64,000 bases of DNA from Streptomyces gossypii (GTDB taxonomy: Bacteria; Actinomycetota; Actinomycetes; Streptomycetales; Streptomycetaceae). Location of the stretch: positions 1-64,000 of the forward strand of contig NZ_JAJAGO010000013.1 of NCBI RefSeq assembly GCF_025165795.1, written 5' to 3'. Numbering within the stretch: the stretch's first letter is position 1; every line of letters starts with the position of its first letter. Under the pieces are notes generated by a model. That model saw nothing but the letters and a program-made list of their open reading frames with translations. It made no database searches and was not told the origin of the DNA. Positions 49,891 through 57,630 of this stretch are shown in pieces. A program made the position numbers and the translations under genes.

Positions 49891-50817
49891 ATGGAACAGG
49901 GCAAGGGCGCGCTGGAAGGCAGGGTCGCGCTGGTCGCGGGGGCGACGCGGGGCTCGGGACGGGCGATGGCGGTGGAGTTGGGCCGGGCCGGGGCGACGGT
50001 GTACGCGACCGGCCGCACCACTCGCGCGCACACCAGCGAGGTCGGCAGGGCGGCGGAGACAATCGAGGAGACGGCGGAGCTGATCGAGGAGGCGGGCGGC
50101 ACCGGCATCGCCGTACCGACGGACCATCTGGTCCCGGAGCAGGTGCGGGCCCTCACCGAGCGGATCGACCGGGAGCAGGGGCGGCTGGACATCCTGGTCA
50201 ACGACATCTGGGGCGGTGATCACCTGGTCGGCTGGAGCGACAAGATGTGGGAACACGATCTGGCCGACGGCCTGCGCATCCTGCGGCTCGGGGTCGAGAC
50301 GCACATCATCACCAGCCATTACGCCCTCCCGCTGCTGACCCGGCGGCCGGGCGGTCTGCTGGTGGAGGTGACCGACGGGACCGAGGAGTACAACCGCAAC
50401 TACCGCCAGCCGTTCTACTACGACCTCGCCAAGTACGCGCCGCTGCGGATGGCACACGGGCTCGCGGGCGAGCTGGCGGAGTACGGGGCCACGGCGGTCT
50501 GTCTGACGCCCGGCTGGCTGCGCTCCGAGGCGATGCTCGACACGCACTTCAAGGTGACCGAGGCGGACTGGCGGAAGGGCTGCGAGCAGGATCCGCACTT
50601 CGCGATCTCCGAGTCGCCCGTGTACGTCGGCCGTGCGCTGGCCGCGCTGGCAGCGGATCCGGAACGGGAGCGTTTCCGGGGACGCTCGCTCTCCAGCGGC
50701 GGGCTGGCCCAGGAGTACGGCTTCACCGACACCGACGGCTCGCGTCCCGACGCCTGGCGGTATCTCATCGAGGTGGTGCAGGCGGGTAAGCCCGCGGACG
50801 TCACGGGCTACCGCTGA
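49891..50817 (+). CDS. SDR-family oxidoreductase, atypical
   Basis: NAD(P)-binding protein of 308 residues. VALVAGATRGSGRAMAVELG near 12-31 is a variant cofactor motif, with YATGRTTRA after it. The usual NNAG is replaced by VNDIWGGDHLVGW near 104-116, and the active-site Tyr-x-x-x-Lys is FYYDLAKYAPLRMAHGL. The C-terminal part (FRGRSLSSGGLAQEYGFTDT) is longer than in classical SDRs. It belongs to the group often annotated simply as SDR near regulators. ATG 49891 follows GAGGAGC. Convergent with the WYL regulator. Confidence 0.87.
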   Translation: MEQGKGALEGRVALVAGATRGSGRAMAVELGRAGATVYATGRTTRAHTSEVGRAAETIEETAELIEEAGGTGIAVPTDHLVPEQVRALTERIDREQGRLDILVNDIWGGDHLVGWSDKMWEHDLADGLRILRLGVETHIITSHYALPLLTRRPGGLLVEVTDGTEEYNRNYRQPFYYDLAKYAPLRMAHGLAGELAEYGATAVCLTPGWLRSEAMLDTHFKVTEADWRKGCEQDPHFAISESPVYVGRALAALAADPERERFRGRSLSSGGLAQEYGFTDTDGSRPDAWRYLIEVVQAGKPADVTGYR

Positions 50818-50842
50818 CCCGTCACCGCATCAGCCTCCTGCC

Positions 50843-51934
50843 TCACCGGCAGCCGTCGTGGCGGCCGGTGAGGCGGGTGCCGTCCGCCGTACGCCCGGAC
50901 TGCTCGCCGTACAGCGCGGCCATGCGTGCGGCGGCCTCCCGGAACCGGCCGCGCAGCCCGGCGGGCCGGAGGACCTCGCACTCCGGGCCGAGCCCCAGCA
51001 GCTGGCTGAAGGCGACGTCCAGGCTCTCCACGGCCAGGGTGACGGTGATCCGCCTCTGCTGATCGCGGGTGCCCCGCTCCAGTGCCTCGTCCGCGGCCGT
51101 ACGGTCGGTGACGTACCGCAGCTGCCGCGCACCGGACTCCGAGAGCCGCAGCGTCACCTCGTCCCGCAGGATCGAGCGGGCGAAGTCGGCGGCCCGTTCG
51201 GCCCAGAAGCCCGGCAGGTCGAAGTTCACGTCCCGCACGAAGCGGCTCCCCGGATCTAGCTCGGCCCCTGCCCGCTCGGCCCCCGCCCCCGTCCCCGCAG
51301 CCCACGCCCGCTCCCGGCCCGCCTGGCGGACATCGGTGACGCGGTCCACCCGGTACACCCGGAAGCCCCCCGGCGCACGCGCCACGAGGTACCAGACGCC
51401 CGCCTTCAGCACCAGCCCGTACGGCTCCAGCTCCCGCTCCACCTCGCCGTCGCGGCGCCGGTAGCGGACCGCGATACGGCGGTCGTCCCGGACGGCTTCG
51501 GCGACGGAGAGCAGCAGCGGTGGTGTCTCCGGCTCCTGCCACCACCCCGGTGCGTCCAGATGGAACCGCTGTGCGGCGGTCTCCTCGGCGTCCGCCAGCT
51601 CCGGTATGAGGGCGGCCGAGACCTTCAGCCGGGCCGCGGACCCCGCGTCCGCCAGTCCCATCCCGCGCAGCGCGGCGGGCACCCCGGACAGGAAGAGCGC
51701 CTCGGCCTCCGTACGGCCCAGTCCTGTCAGCCGGGTGCGGTATCCCCCGATCAGCCGGTAGCCGCCGGTGCGGCCCCGGTCGGCGTAGACCGGGACGCCC
51801 GCCTCGGAGAGGGCCAGCATGTCCCGGGCGACCGTCCTCTCCGACACCTCCAGCTGCCCGGCCAGTTCGGCCGCGGTCATCGATCGCCGTGCCTGGAGCA
51901 GCAGCACCATCCTGATCAGCCGTGCAGCGCGCAT
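50843..51934 (-). CDS. YafY-type HTH/WYL-domain regulator
   Basis: Regulator of 363 residues. The winged helix is at about 1-60 (RAARLIRMVLLLQARRSMTA, AELAGQLEVSERTVARDMLA), with the linker YADRGRTGGYRLIGGYRTRL after it. The WYL domain is near 150-215 (RRIAVRYRRRDGEVERELEP, GVWYLVARAPGGFRVYRVDR), followed by a C-terminal WCX part. An Ala/Gly-rich loop (AWAAGTGAGAERAGAE) lies in between. ATG 51934 was chosen as the conserved MRAARL start. Probably regulates the adjacent SDR gene; this is inferred only from position. Confidence 0.88.
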   Translation of the reverse strand: MRAARLIRMVLLLQARRSMTAAELAGQLEVSERTVARDMLALSEAGVPVYADRGRTGGYRLIGGYRTRLTGLGRTEAEALFLSGVPAALRGMGLADAGSAARLKVSAALIPELADAEETAAQRFHLDAPGWWQEPETPPLLLSVAEAVRDDRRIAVRYRRRDGEVERELEPYGLVLKAGVWYLVARAPGGFRVYRVDRVTDVRQAGRERAWAAGTGAGAERAGAELDPGSRFVRDVNFDLPGFWAERAADFARSILRDEVTLRLSESGARQLRYVTDRTAADEALERGTRDQQRRITVTLAVESLDVAFSQLLGLGPECEVLRPAGLRGRFREAAARMAALYGEQSGRTADGTRLTGRHDGCR

Positions 51935-52102
51935 GGGTCCCAGTCTGCCGTCCCGCACGGGCCGAGGCCGCCGGGTTTCCTGTCCGGCGCGTATTCACGC
52001 GAGTACGGGCAACACGGCGCGAACGGAGCCGCCCGGAGCGCGTGCGTGCGGCCTCGCTGTTAACGTGCGGACAATTGCGGTGAAAATAACCAAGGATGAA
52101 AA

Positions 52103-53734
52103 ATGCCTCAAAAAGCCCGCGAGCGCTGGGGGTCCCGGACCGGATTCCTCCTTGCCGCGATCGGATCGGCCATCGGCCTCGGCAACATCTGGCGCTTCCC
52201 GGCGGAGGCGTACAAGAACGGCGGCGGGGCCTTCCTGCTGCCGTATCTCATCGCTCTGCTGACGGCCGGGCTGCCGTTGCTCATCCTCGAGTACACGGTG
52301 GGCCGCAAGTACCGGCGGTCACCTCCCGCGGCCTTCCGCCAACTGGCGAAGCCCGTACAGGTCATCGGCTGGTGGCAGGTGGCGATCTGCTTCGTCATCG
52401 CCACCTACTACTCGGTGATCCTCGCCTGGGCGGTGCGCTACGTCGGCTTCTCCGTCGGGGAGCAGTGGGGTGACAACCCCGAGGAGTTCCTCTTCGGCGA
52501 CTTCCTTCAGGCGGCCGAGACGCCGGGCGATGTGAGCGGTTACGTCGCCGGGGTGTTCTGGCCCCTGCTGGCGGTATGGCTCGTCGTGCTCGTCGTCCTC
52601 GCCTTCGGTGTCCGGCGCGGCATCGAGCGGGCGAACATGCTGTTCATCCCGTTGCTGGTCATCTTCTTCGCTGTGCTGGTGATCCGCGCACTCACGCTGG
52701 ACGGCGCCGCCGGCGGGCTGGACGCGCTCTTCTCTCCCGACTGGTCGGCGCTGGGCGAGGGCAGTGTGTGGGTGGCCGCCTACGGGCAGATCTTCTTTTC
52801 GCTGTCCATCGGCTTCGGCATCATGGTCACCTACGCGTCGTATCTGGGGCGCCGCGCCGACCTCAGCGGCTCCGCGCTGGTCGCGGGCTTCGCGAACAGC
52901 TCCTTCGAGATCCTGGCCGGCATCGGCGTGTTCGCCACGCTCGGCTTCATGGCCCAGGCCGAAGGGGTGCCGGTCGACGAAGTCGCGACCGAGGGACTGG
53001 GGCTGGCCTTCGTCGCCTTCCCGACGGTCATCTCCAGCATGCCGACAGGCTGGCTGTTCGGACTGCTGTTCTTCGTGTCGCTGGCCATCGCCGGTTTCAC
53101 CTCGCTGGTGAGTATCGTGCAGGTCGTCGTCGCCTCGGTGCAGGACCGCACCGGGATGAGCCGGGTGCCCGCGGTCCTCTCGGTCGGCGGACTGATCGCC
53201 GTCGTGTCCCTGCTGCTGTTCTCCTCCGACAACGGCGTCTGGTTCCTCGACGCCTCCGACCACTTCATCAACCAGTACGGCATCGCCCTGGCCGCCCTGG
53301 TCTTCGTGGTCGTCGTCGCCTGGTGGCTGCGGGCCCTCCCGCAGCTCCAGGAGCATGCGAACGCGACCTCGGCGGTGCGGCTCGGCAAGTGGTGGCTGTT
53401 CTTCCTCGGGCTGGTCACCCCGCTGGGGCTGGGCTGGATGATGGTGGACAGCCTGCGCTCCGAGTTCGACGAGAACTACGGCGGATTCACGGACGACTTC
53501 CTGCTCAAGTACGGCTGGGGCGTCGCCATCGGAGCGCTGGTCGTCGGCATCCTCCTCTCGCTGATCCCGTGGAGGCACACCGACGAACTGCCGCTCTCGG
53601 AGCCCGGCCGCGGCTCCGGCCCGCCGACCGGTGGCCCAGGGACCAGCGGGACCGGGACCAGCGGCACAGGGACTGCCGGCACAGGGACTGCCGGGACAAC
53701 CAAGAACGGGACAACCAGGGAGAGGGGCCGCTGA
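52103..53734 (+). CDS. Neurotransmitter:sodium symporter (NSS) family transporter
   Basis: Secondary transporter of 543 residues with about 12 hydrophobic segments. The first helix GFLLAAIGSAIGLGNIWRFP near 14-33 carries the sodium and substrate sites of NSS proteins. KNGGGAFLLPYLIALL follows, and the sixth-helix region SLSIGFGIMVTYASYLGR is near 232-249. It probably takes up an amino acid with sodium; the small subunit gene that follows suggests a MetP-like methionine or alanine carrier. A long Gly/Thr-rich tail (GTSGTGTSGTGTAGTGTAG) is encoded by short repeats. ATG 52103 is 20 bp after an AAGGA site; no better start is seen. Confidence 0.9.
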   Translation: MPQKARERWGSRTGFLLAAIGSAIGLGNIWRFPAEAYKNGGGAFLLPYLIALLTAGLPLLILEYTVGRKYRRSPPAAFRQLAKPVQVIGWWQVAICFVIATYYSVILAWAVRYVGFSVGEQWGDNPEEFLFGDFLQAAETPGDVSGYVAGVFWPLLAVWLVVLVVLAFGVRRGIERANMLFIPLLVIFFAVLVIRALTLDGAAGGLDALFSPDWSALGEGSVWVAAYGQIFFSLSIGFGIMVTYASYLGRRADLSGSALVAGFANSSFEILAGIGVFATLGFMAQAEGVPVDEVATEGLGLAFVAFPTVISSMPTGWLFGLLFFVSLAIAGFTSLVSIVQVVVASVQDRTGMSRVPAVLSVGGLIAVVSLLLFSSDNGVWFLDASDHFINQYGIALAALVFVVVVAWWLRALPQLQEHANATSAVRLGKWWLFFLGLVTPLGLGWMMVDSLRSEFDENYGGFTDDFLLKYGWGVAIGALVVGILLSLIPWRHTDELPLSEPGRGSGPPTGGPGTSGTGTSGTGTAGTGTAGTTKNGTTRERGR

Positions 53735-53865
53735 TGTCCGCCGCCGCCGTCACCATGATGTGCATCGCCATCGTCATCGTCTGGGGCGGGCTTGTCGCCG
53801 CGATCCTCCGACTGCGCAAGCACCCCGACGTGCCGGACGACGACGCGTCGGGGGAACCGGTCTGA
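53734..53865 (+). CDS. MetS-type small subunit of the NSS transporter
   Basis: Protein of 43 residues, too short for routine ORF lists. One membrane helix (VTMMCIAIVIVWGGLVAAIL) near 6-25 is followed by RLRKHPDVPDDDASGEPV. It overlaps the transporter stop by one base (TGATG) and has an AGAGGGG site, so it is translated with it. MetS of Corynebacterium is a similar one-helix protein required for methionine uptake by MetP. Confidence 0.85.
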   Translation: MSAAAVTMMCIAIVIVWGGLVAAILRLRKHPDVPDDDASGEPV

Positions 53866-53874
53866 CCGGCGCAC

Positions 53875-53914
53875 GCACGCCCCCGCCCCGGCGGGTGCCG
53901 GGACGGGGGCGTGC
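53875..53914. terminator. Bidirectional terminator hairpin
   Basis: The 18-base arms at 53875-53892 and 53897-53914 (left arm beginning GCACGCCCCCG) pair with one mismatch around GGGT. They lie between the convergent transporter operon and aceE. Confidence 0.8.
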
Positions 53915-53938
53915 GGGTGGTGCGTACGCGGTGGGCCG

Positions 53939-56662
53939 TCAGGCCAGGCCGTAGTGCTCCGCGGCCTGGCGCACCGTCTCCTGCTTCACCTCGCCGCGGC
54001 GGGCGAGCCGGGAGAGCGCGGCGACGACGATCGACTGCGCGTCGACCCCGAAGTACCGCCGGGCCGCCTCGCGCGAGTCGGAGAGCCCGAAGCCGTCGGT
54101 GCCCAGCGAGGACCAGTCCTGCTCGACCCACTGGCTGATCTGGTCCGGCACAGCCCGCATCCAGTCACTCACCGCGAGGACGGGGCCGGGAGCGCCCGCC
54201 AGCGCGCGCGTGACATACGGGGTCCGCTCCTCGCCTCTGAGCTGTGCGGCGTCGCAGGCGAGCGCGTCACGGCGCAGCTCACTCCAGGACGGGGCGGACC
54301 ACACGTCGGCGGTCACCCCCCACTCGTCCGCGAGGAGCTGCTGCGCCTCCAGAATCCAGTGGACCGCCGTGCCGGAGGCCAGCAGCTGGACGCGGGGAGC
54401 CTCGGTGCCCTCCCCGGCGGCGGAGCCACCGGCGGGTGCCGTCCCCTCGCGGAAGCGGTAGAGGCCGCGGAGGATGCCCTCCTCGACGCCCTCCGGCATC
54501 GCGGGCTGCACCTTCGTCTCGTTGTAGACCGTGAGGTAGTAGAAGACGTCCTCGTGCAGCGCCGGGTCCGGGCCGTACATCCGGCGCAGACCATCCCGGA
54601 CGATCACCCCGATCTCGTAGGCGAACGCCGGGTCGTAGCTGAGCGCCGCCGGGTTCGTCGAGGCGATCAGCGGTGAGTGCCCGTCGGCGTGCTGGAGACC
54701 CTCACCGGTCATCGTCGTACGGCCCGCGGTGGCACCGATCAGGAAGCCGCGGCCGAGCTGGTCGGCGAGCGCCCACATCTGGTCGGCGGTGCGCTGCCAG
54801 CCGAACATCGAGTAGAAGATGTAGAAGGGGATCATCGGCTCGCCGTGGGTGGCGTAGGCCGACGCGGCGGCGGTGAAGTCCGCCATCGAACCGGCCTCGG
54901 TGATCCCCTCGTTGAGGATCTGGCCGTTCTCCGCTTCCTTGTAGTACAGCAGCTGGTCGCGGTCGACCGGGTCGTAGGTCTGGCCGAGCGGCGAGTAGAT
55001 GCCCGCCGACGGGAACAGCGACTCCATGCCGAAGGTCCGGGCCTCGTCCGGCACGATCGGGACCCAGCGCTTGCCGCTCTCCTTGTCCCGCATCAGATCC
55101 TTGATCAGGCGGACGAAGGCCATCGTGGTCGCGATCTCCTGCGAACCAGAGCCCTTGGCCAGCGCCTCGAAGGGCTTCGCGGCGGGCTCGGGCAGCCCGA
55201 CCGGGTGCACCCGGCGGGCCGGAGCGGGGCCGCCGAGAGCGGCCCGGCGGTCCTGGAGGTAACGCACCTCGGGCGAGTCGGCGCCGGGATGCACGTACGG
55301 CACCAGCTCGCCGTCCAGCTTGCTGTCCGGGATGGGCAGCTCCAGCAAGTCCCGCATGGTGCGGAACTGCGCGCCGTCCAGCTTCTTCATCTGGTGGTTG
55401 GCGTTGCGCGACTCGAAGCCCGCACCCAGCGTCCAGCCCTTGACGGTCTGCGCCAGGATGACCGTCGGCGCGCCCTTGTGCGCGAGGGCGGCACGGTAGG
55501 CGGCGTACACCTTGCGGGGCTCGTGGCCGCCGCGTGAGGTGTGGAAGCACTCGGCGATCTTCGCGTCGGTCAGGAGCCTGGCCATCTCGGCGAGGGCCGG
55601 GTCCGCACCGAAGAAGTGCTCCCGGATGTAGGCGACCTCGCGCGTCGCGTACGTCTGGAACTGCGCGTCGGGCACCTCGCGGAGGCGCCGGACCAGGGCG
55701 CCGGTGGTGTCGAGTGCCAGCAGTTCGTCCCAGGCCGAGCCCCACAGCGACTTGACGACGTTCCAGCCCGCCGCGCGGAACTGGGCCTCCAGCTCCTGCA
55801 CGATCTTGAAGTTCGCGCGGACCGGGCCGTCGAGGCGCTGCAGGTTGCAGTTGATGACGAAGGTGAGGTTGTCGAGCCCCTCACGCCCGGCGAGGGCGAG
55901 TGCGGCCGTCGACTCCGGCTCGTCCATCTCGCCGTCGCCGAGGAAGGCCCAGACGTGCGAGGTGGAGGTGTCCTTGATGCCCCGGCTGGTCAGATACCGG
56001 TTGAAGCGGGCCTGATAGATCGCGGAGAGCGGACCGAGGCCCATCGAGACGGTGGGGAACTCCCACAGCCACGGCATCCGCCTCGGGTGCGGGTAGGAAG
56101 GGAGCCCCTGGCCACCGGCCTCCTGGCGGAACCGGTCGAGGTCGCCCTCGCTGAGGCGTCCGTCCAGGAAGGCGCGGGCGTAGATGCCGGGTGAGGCGTG
56201 GCCCTGGAGATAGAGCTGATCGCCTGCCTCGGGGGAACCGTCGGAGCCGACGGTCTCCTTGCCGCGGAAGAAGTGCTGGAAGCCGGTCTCGTAGAGCCAG
56301 GCGGCGGAAGCGAACGTCGCGATGTGTCCGCCGAGGCCGAAGCGGCTGCCGCGGGTGACCATCGCGGCGGCGTTCCAGCGGTTCCAGGCGGTGATCCGCG
56401 CCTCCATCGCCTCGTCGCCGGGTATCTCCGGCTCGGCGGCGGTGGGGATCGTGTTGACGTAGTCCGTCTCCAGCAGCTTCGGCAGGGCGAGGCCGCTGTG
56501 TTCGGCGTGCTCAAGGGTGCGGCGCATCAGGTAGGTGGCCCGGTGGGCGCCGGCGTGCTGCGCGACGGAGTCCAGGGACTCGCGCCACTCGGCGGTCTCC
56601 TGCGGGTCGCGGTCCGGGAGCTGGTCGAGCTCGCTCGGATGGGGACGTACGGGTTCGGGCAT
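53939..56662 (-). CDS. aceE: Pyruvate dehydrogenase E1 (homodimeric)
   Basis: Thiamine-diphosphate enzyme of 907 residues that decarboxylates pyruvate and passes the acetyl group to lipoyl-E2. The TPP motif is GDGEMDEPESTAALALAGRE near 241-260, ending in NCNLQRLDGPV. SRFGLGGHIATFASAAWLYE near 103-122 and GEPMIPFYIFYSMFGWQRTA near 598-617 are family segments. ATG 56662 follows AAGGTGG. It lies downstream of a GntR-family gene on the same strand, and the two are separated by a 245-bp gap with a palindrome. The E2 and E3 partners are encoded by the genes from 57631 to 60877. Confidence 0.95.
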   Translation of the reverse strand: MPEPVRPHPSELDQLPDRDPQETAEWRESLDSVAQHAGAHRATYLMRRTLEHAEHSGLALPKLLETDYVNTIPTAAEPEIPGDEAMEARITAWNRWNAAAMVTRGSRFGLGGHIATFASAAWLYETGFQHFFRGKETVGSDGSPEAGDQLYLQGHASPGIYARAFLDGRLSEGDLDRFRQEAGGQGLPSYPHPRRMPWLWEFPTVSMGLGPLSAIYQARFNRYLTSRGIKDTSTSHVWAFLGDGEMDEPESTAALALAGREGLDNLTFVINCNLQRLDGPVRANFKIVQELEAQFRAAGWNVVKSLWGSAWDELLALDTTGALVRRLREVPDAQFQTYATREVAYIREHFFGADPALAEMARLLTDAKIAECFHTSRGGHEPRKVYAAYRAALAHKGAPTVILAQTVKGWTLGAGFESRNANHQMKKLDGAQFRTMRDLLELPIPDSKLDGELVPYVHPGADSPEVRYLQDRRAALGGPAPARRVHPVGLPEPAAKPFEALAKGSGSQEIATTMAFVRLIKDLMRDKESGKRWVPIVPDEARTFGMESLFPSAGIYSPLGQTYDPVDRDQLLYYKEAENGQILNEGITEAGSMADFTAAASAYATHGEPMIPFYIFYSMFGWQRTADQMWALADQLGRGFLIGATAGRTTMTGEGLQHADGHSPLIASTNPAALSYDPAFAYEIGVIVRDGLRRMYGPDPALHEDVFYYLTVYNETKVQPAMPEGVEEGILRGLYRFREGTAPAGGSAAGEGTEAPRVQLLASGTAVHWILEAQQLLADEWGVTADVWSAPSWSELRRDALACDAAQLRGEERTPYVTRALAGAPGPVLAVSDWMRAVPDQISQWVEQDWSSLGTDGFGLSDSREAARRYFGVDAQSIVVAALSRLARRGEVKQETVRQAAEHYGLA

Positions 56663-56771
56663 GGTGGCCACCTTCCGGACGGGCGGACAGATGAGCTGGG
56701 GGTGTGTGCGGGATGGTCCCGATGACTGGGCAGGACAGGGGGACTCCCCAACGAGCCGACTGTACGCCTGC

Positions 56772-56786
56772 GATCGATGATCGATC
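56772..56786. promoter_or_regulatory. Candidate operator between the GntR gene and aceE
   Basis: GATCGAT-G-ATCGATC is a perfect 15-bp palindrome about 110 bp upstream of the aceE start. A second small inverted repeat, TGGCA-N5-TGCCA (56804-56818), lies next to it. FCD-type GntR regulators usually bind such short palindromes, so control of aceE by the adjacent GntR protein is plausible but unproven. Confidence 0.5.
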
Positions 56787-56907
56787 AAAGCTTCCACTGA
56801 AATTGGCATTCCGTGCCATGGAAAGGGGCACGGGGTGCCCCGTATCAGGGGTGAAAGCCAGGGCTGAGCCCAGGGCCCGGGACCAGGGCCGGGGACCAGG
56901 GCCGGGG

Positions 56908-57531
56908 TCAAGGGCGGGGGGCGCAGCCCAGGACGTGGGACTTGACCAGGTCGCCGATGCGGGGATCGCGATGGCGGAAGGCTTCGAGGACGGCCTCGTG
57001 CTCCTCCGCGTAGGACTCCTGCACCGTGCCCAGCCAGCGGATGGAGAGCGCCGTCCACACCTCGATGCCCAGCGACTCCCAGGTGTGCAGCAGCACGCTG
57101 TTCCCGGAGGCGCGCACCAGCTCCCGGTGGAAGGCGACGGTGTGCCGGACCTGGGCCTCGCCGTCGCCCTTGCGGTCGGCCTCGTACAGGGCGTCGACAT
57201 GGGGCGCCAAGCGGGAGACGTCGCCCGCGAGGTGGGGGGCGGCCAGCTCCGCGGCGATCTGCTCCAGTCCGGCGCGGACTGGGTAGATCTCCTCCAGGTC
57301 GGCGGCCGACAGCTCACGTACCCGTACGCCCTTGTTCGGCGCCGACTCGATCAGCCGCAGCGCCTCCAGCTCACGCAGCGCCTCCCGTACGGGCGTCTGG
57401 CTGACCTTGAGCTCCACCGCGATGCGTCGCTCCACGATGCGTTCCCCCGGCTTCCAGCGCCCGCTGACGATCCCTCCGACGATGTGCTCGCGGATCTGTT
57501 CACGCAGCGAATGGATGACGGGTGGGGTCAT
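56908..57531 (-). CDS. GntR/FadR-type regulator (FCD domain)
   Basis: Regulator of 207 residues. The N-terminal winged helix is seen in VIHSLREQIREHIVGGIVSG, RWKPGERIVERRIAVELKVS and QTPVREALRELEALRLIESA. The FCD ligand domain (about 85-200) has the metal-binding pattern of Asp and His residues (RAGLEQIAAELAAPHL, VRHTVAFHRELVRASGN). Many relatives respond to carboxylic acids. It lies directly upstream of aceE and may act like PdhR in sensing pyruvate; no experiment is implied. ATG 57531 has GGAGG at good distance; ATG 57537 is too close to it. Confidence 0.88.
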   Translation of the reverse strand: MTPPVIHSLREQIREHIVGGIVSGRWKPGERIVERRIAVELKVSQTPVREALRELEALRLIESAPNKGVRVRELSAADLEEIYPVRAGLEQIAAELAAPHLAGDVSRLAPHVDALYEADRKGDGEAQVRHTVAFHRELVRASGNSVLLHTWESLGIEVWTALSIRWLGTVQESYAEEHEAVLEAFRHRDPRIGDLVKSHVLGCAPRP

Positions 57532-57572
57532 GCGCATGCTCCTCCGGGCCGGTTGGTCTCTCGACGATACGG

Positions 57573-57613
57573 CGACGACCCCCGCCCGGAAGGATCCGAA
57601 GCGGGGGTCGTCG
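57573..57613 (-). terminator. Terminator downstream of sucB
   Basis: CGACGACCCCCGC (57573-57585) pairs perfectly with GCGGGGGTCGTCG (57601-57613). It lies 18 bp after the sucB stop and before the gntR start on the same strand. Confidence 0.75.
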
Positions 57614-57630
57614 TGCCTGCTGGGTGGTCC

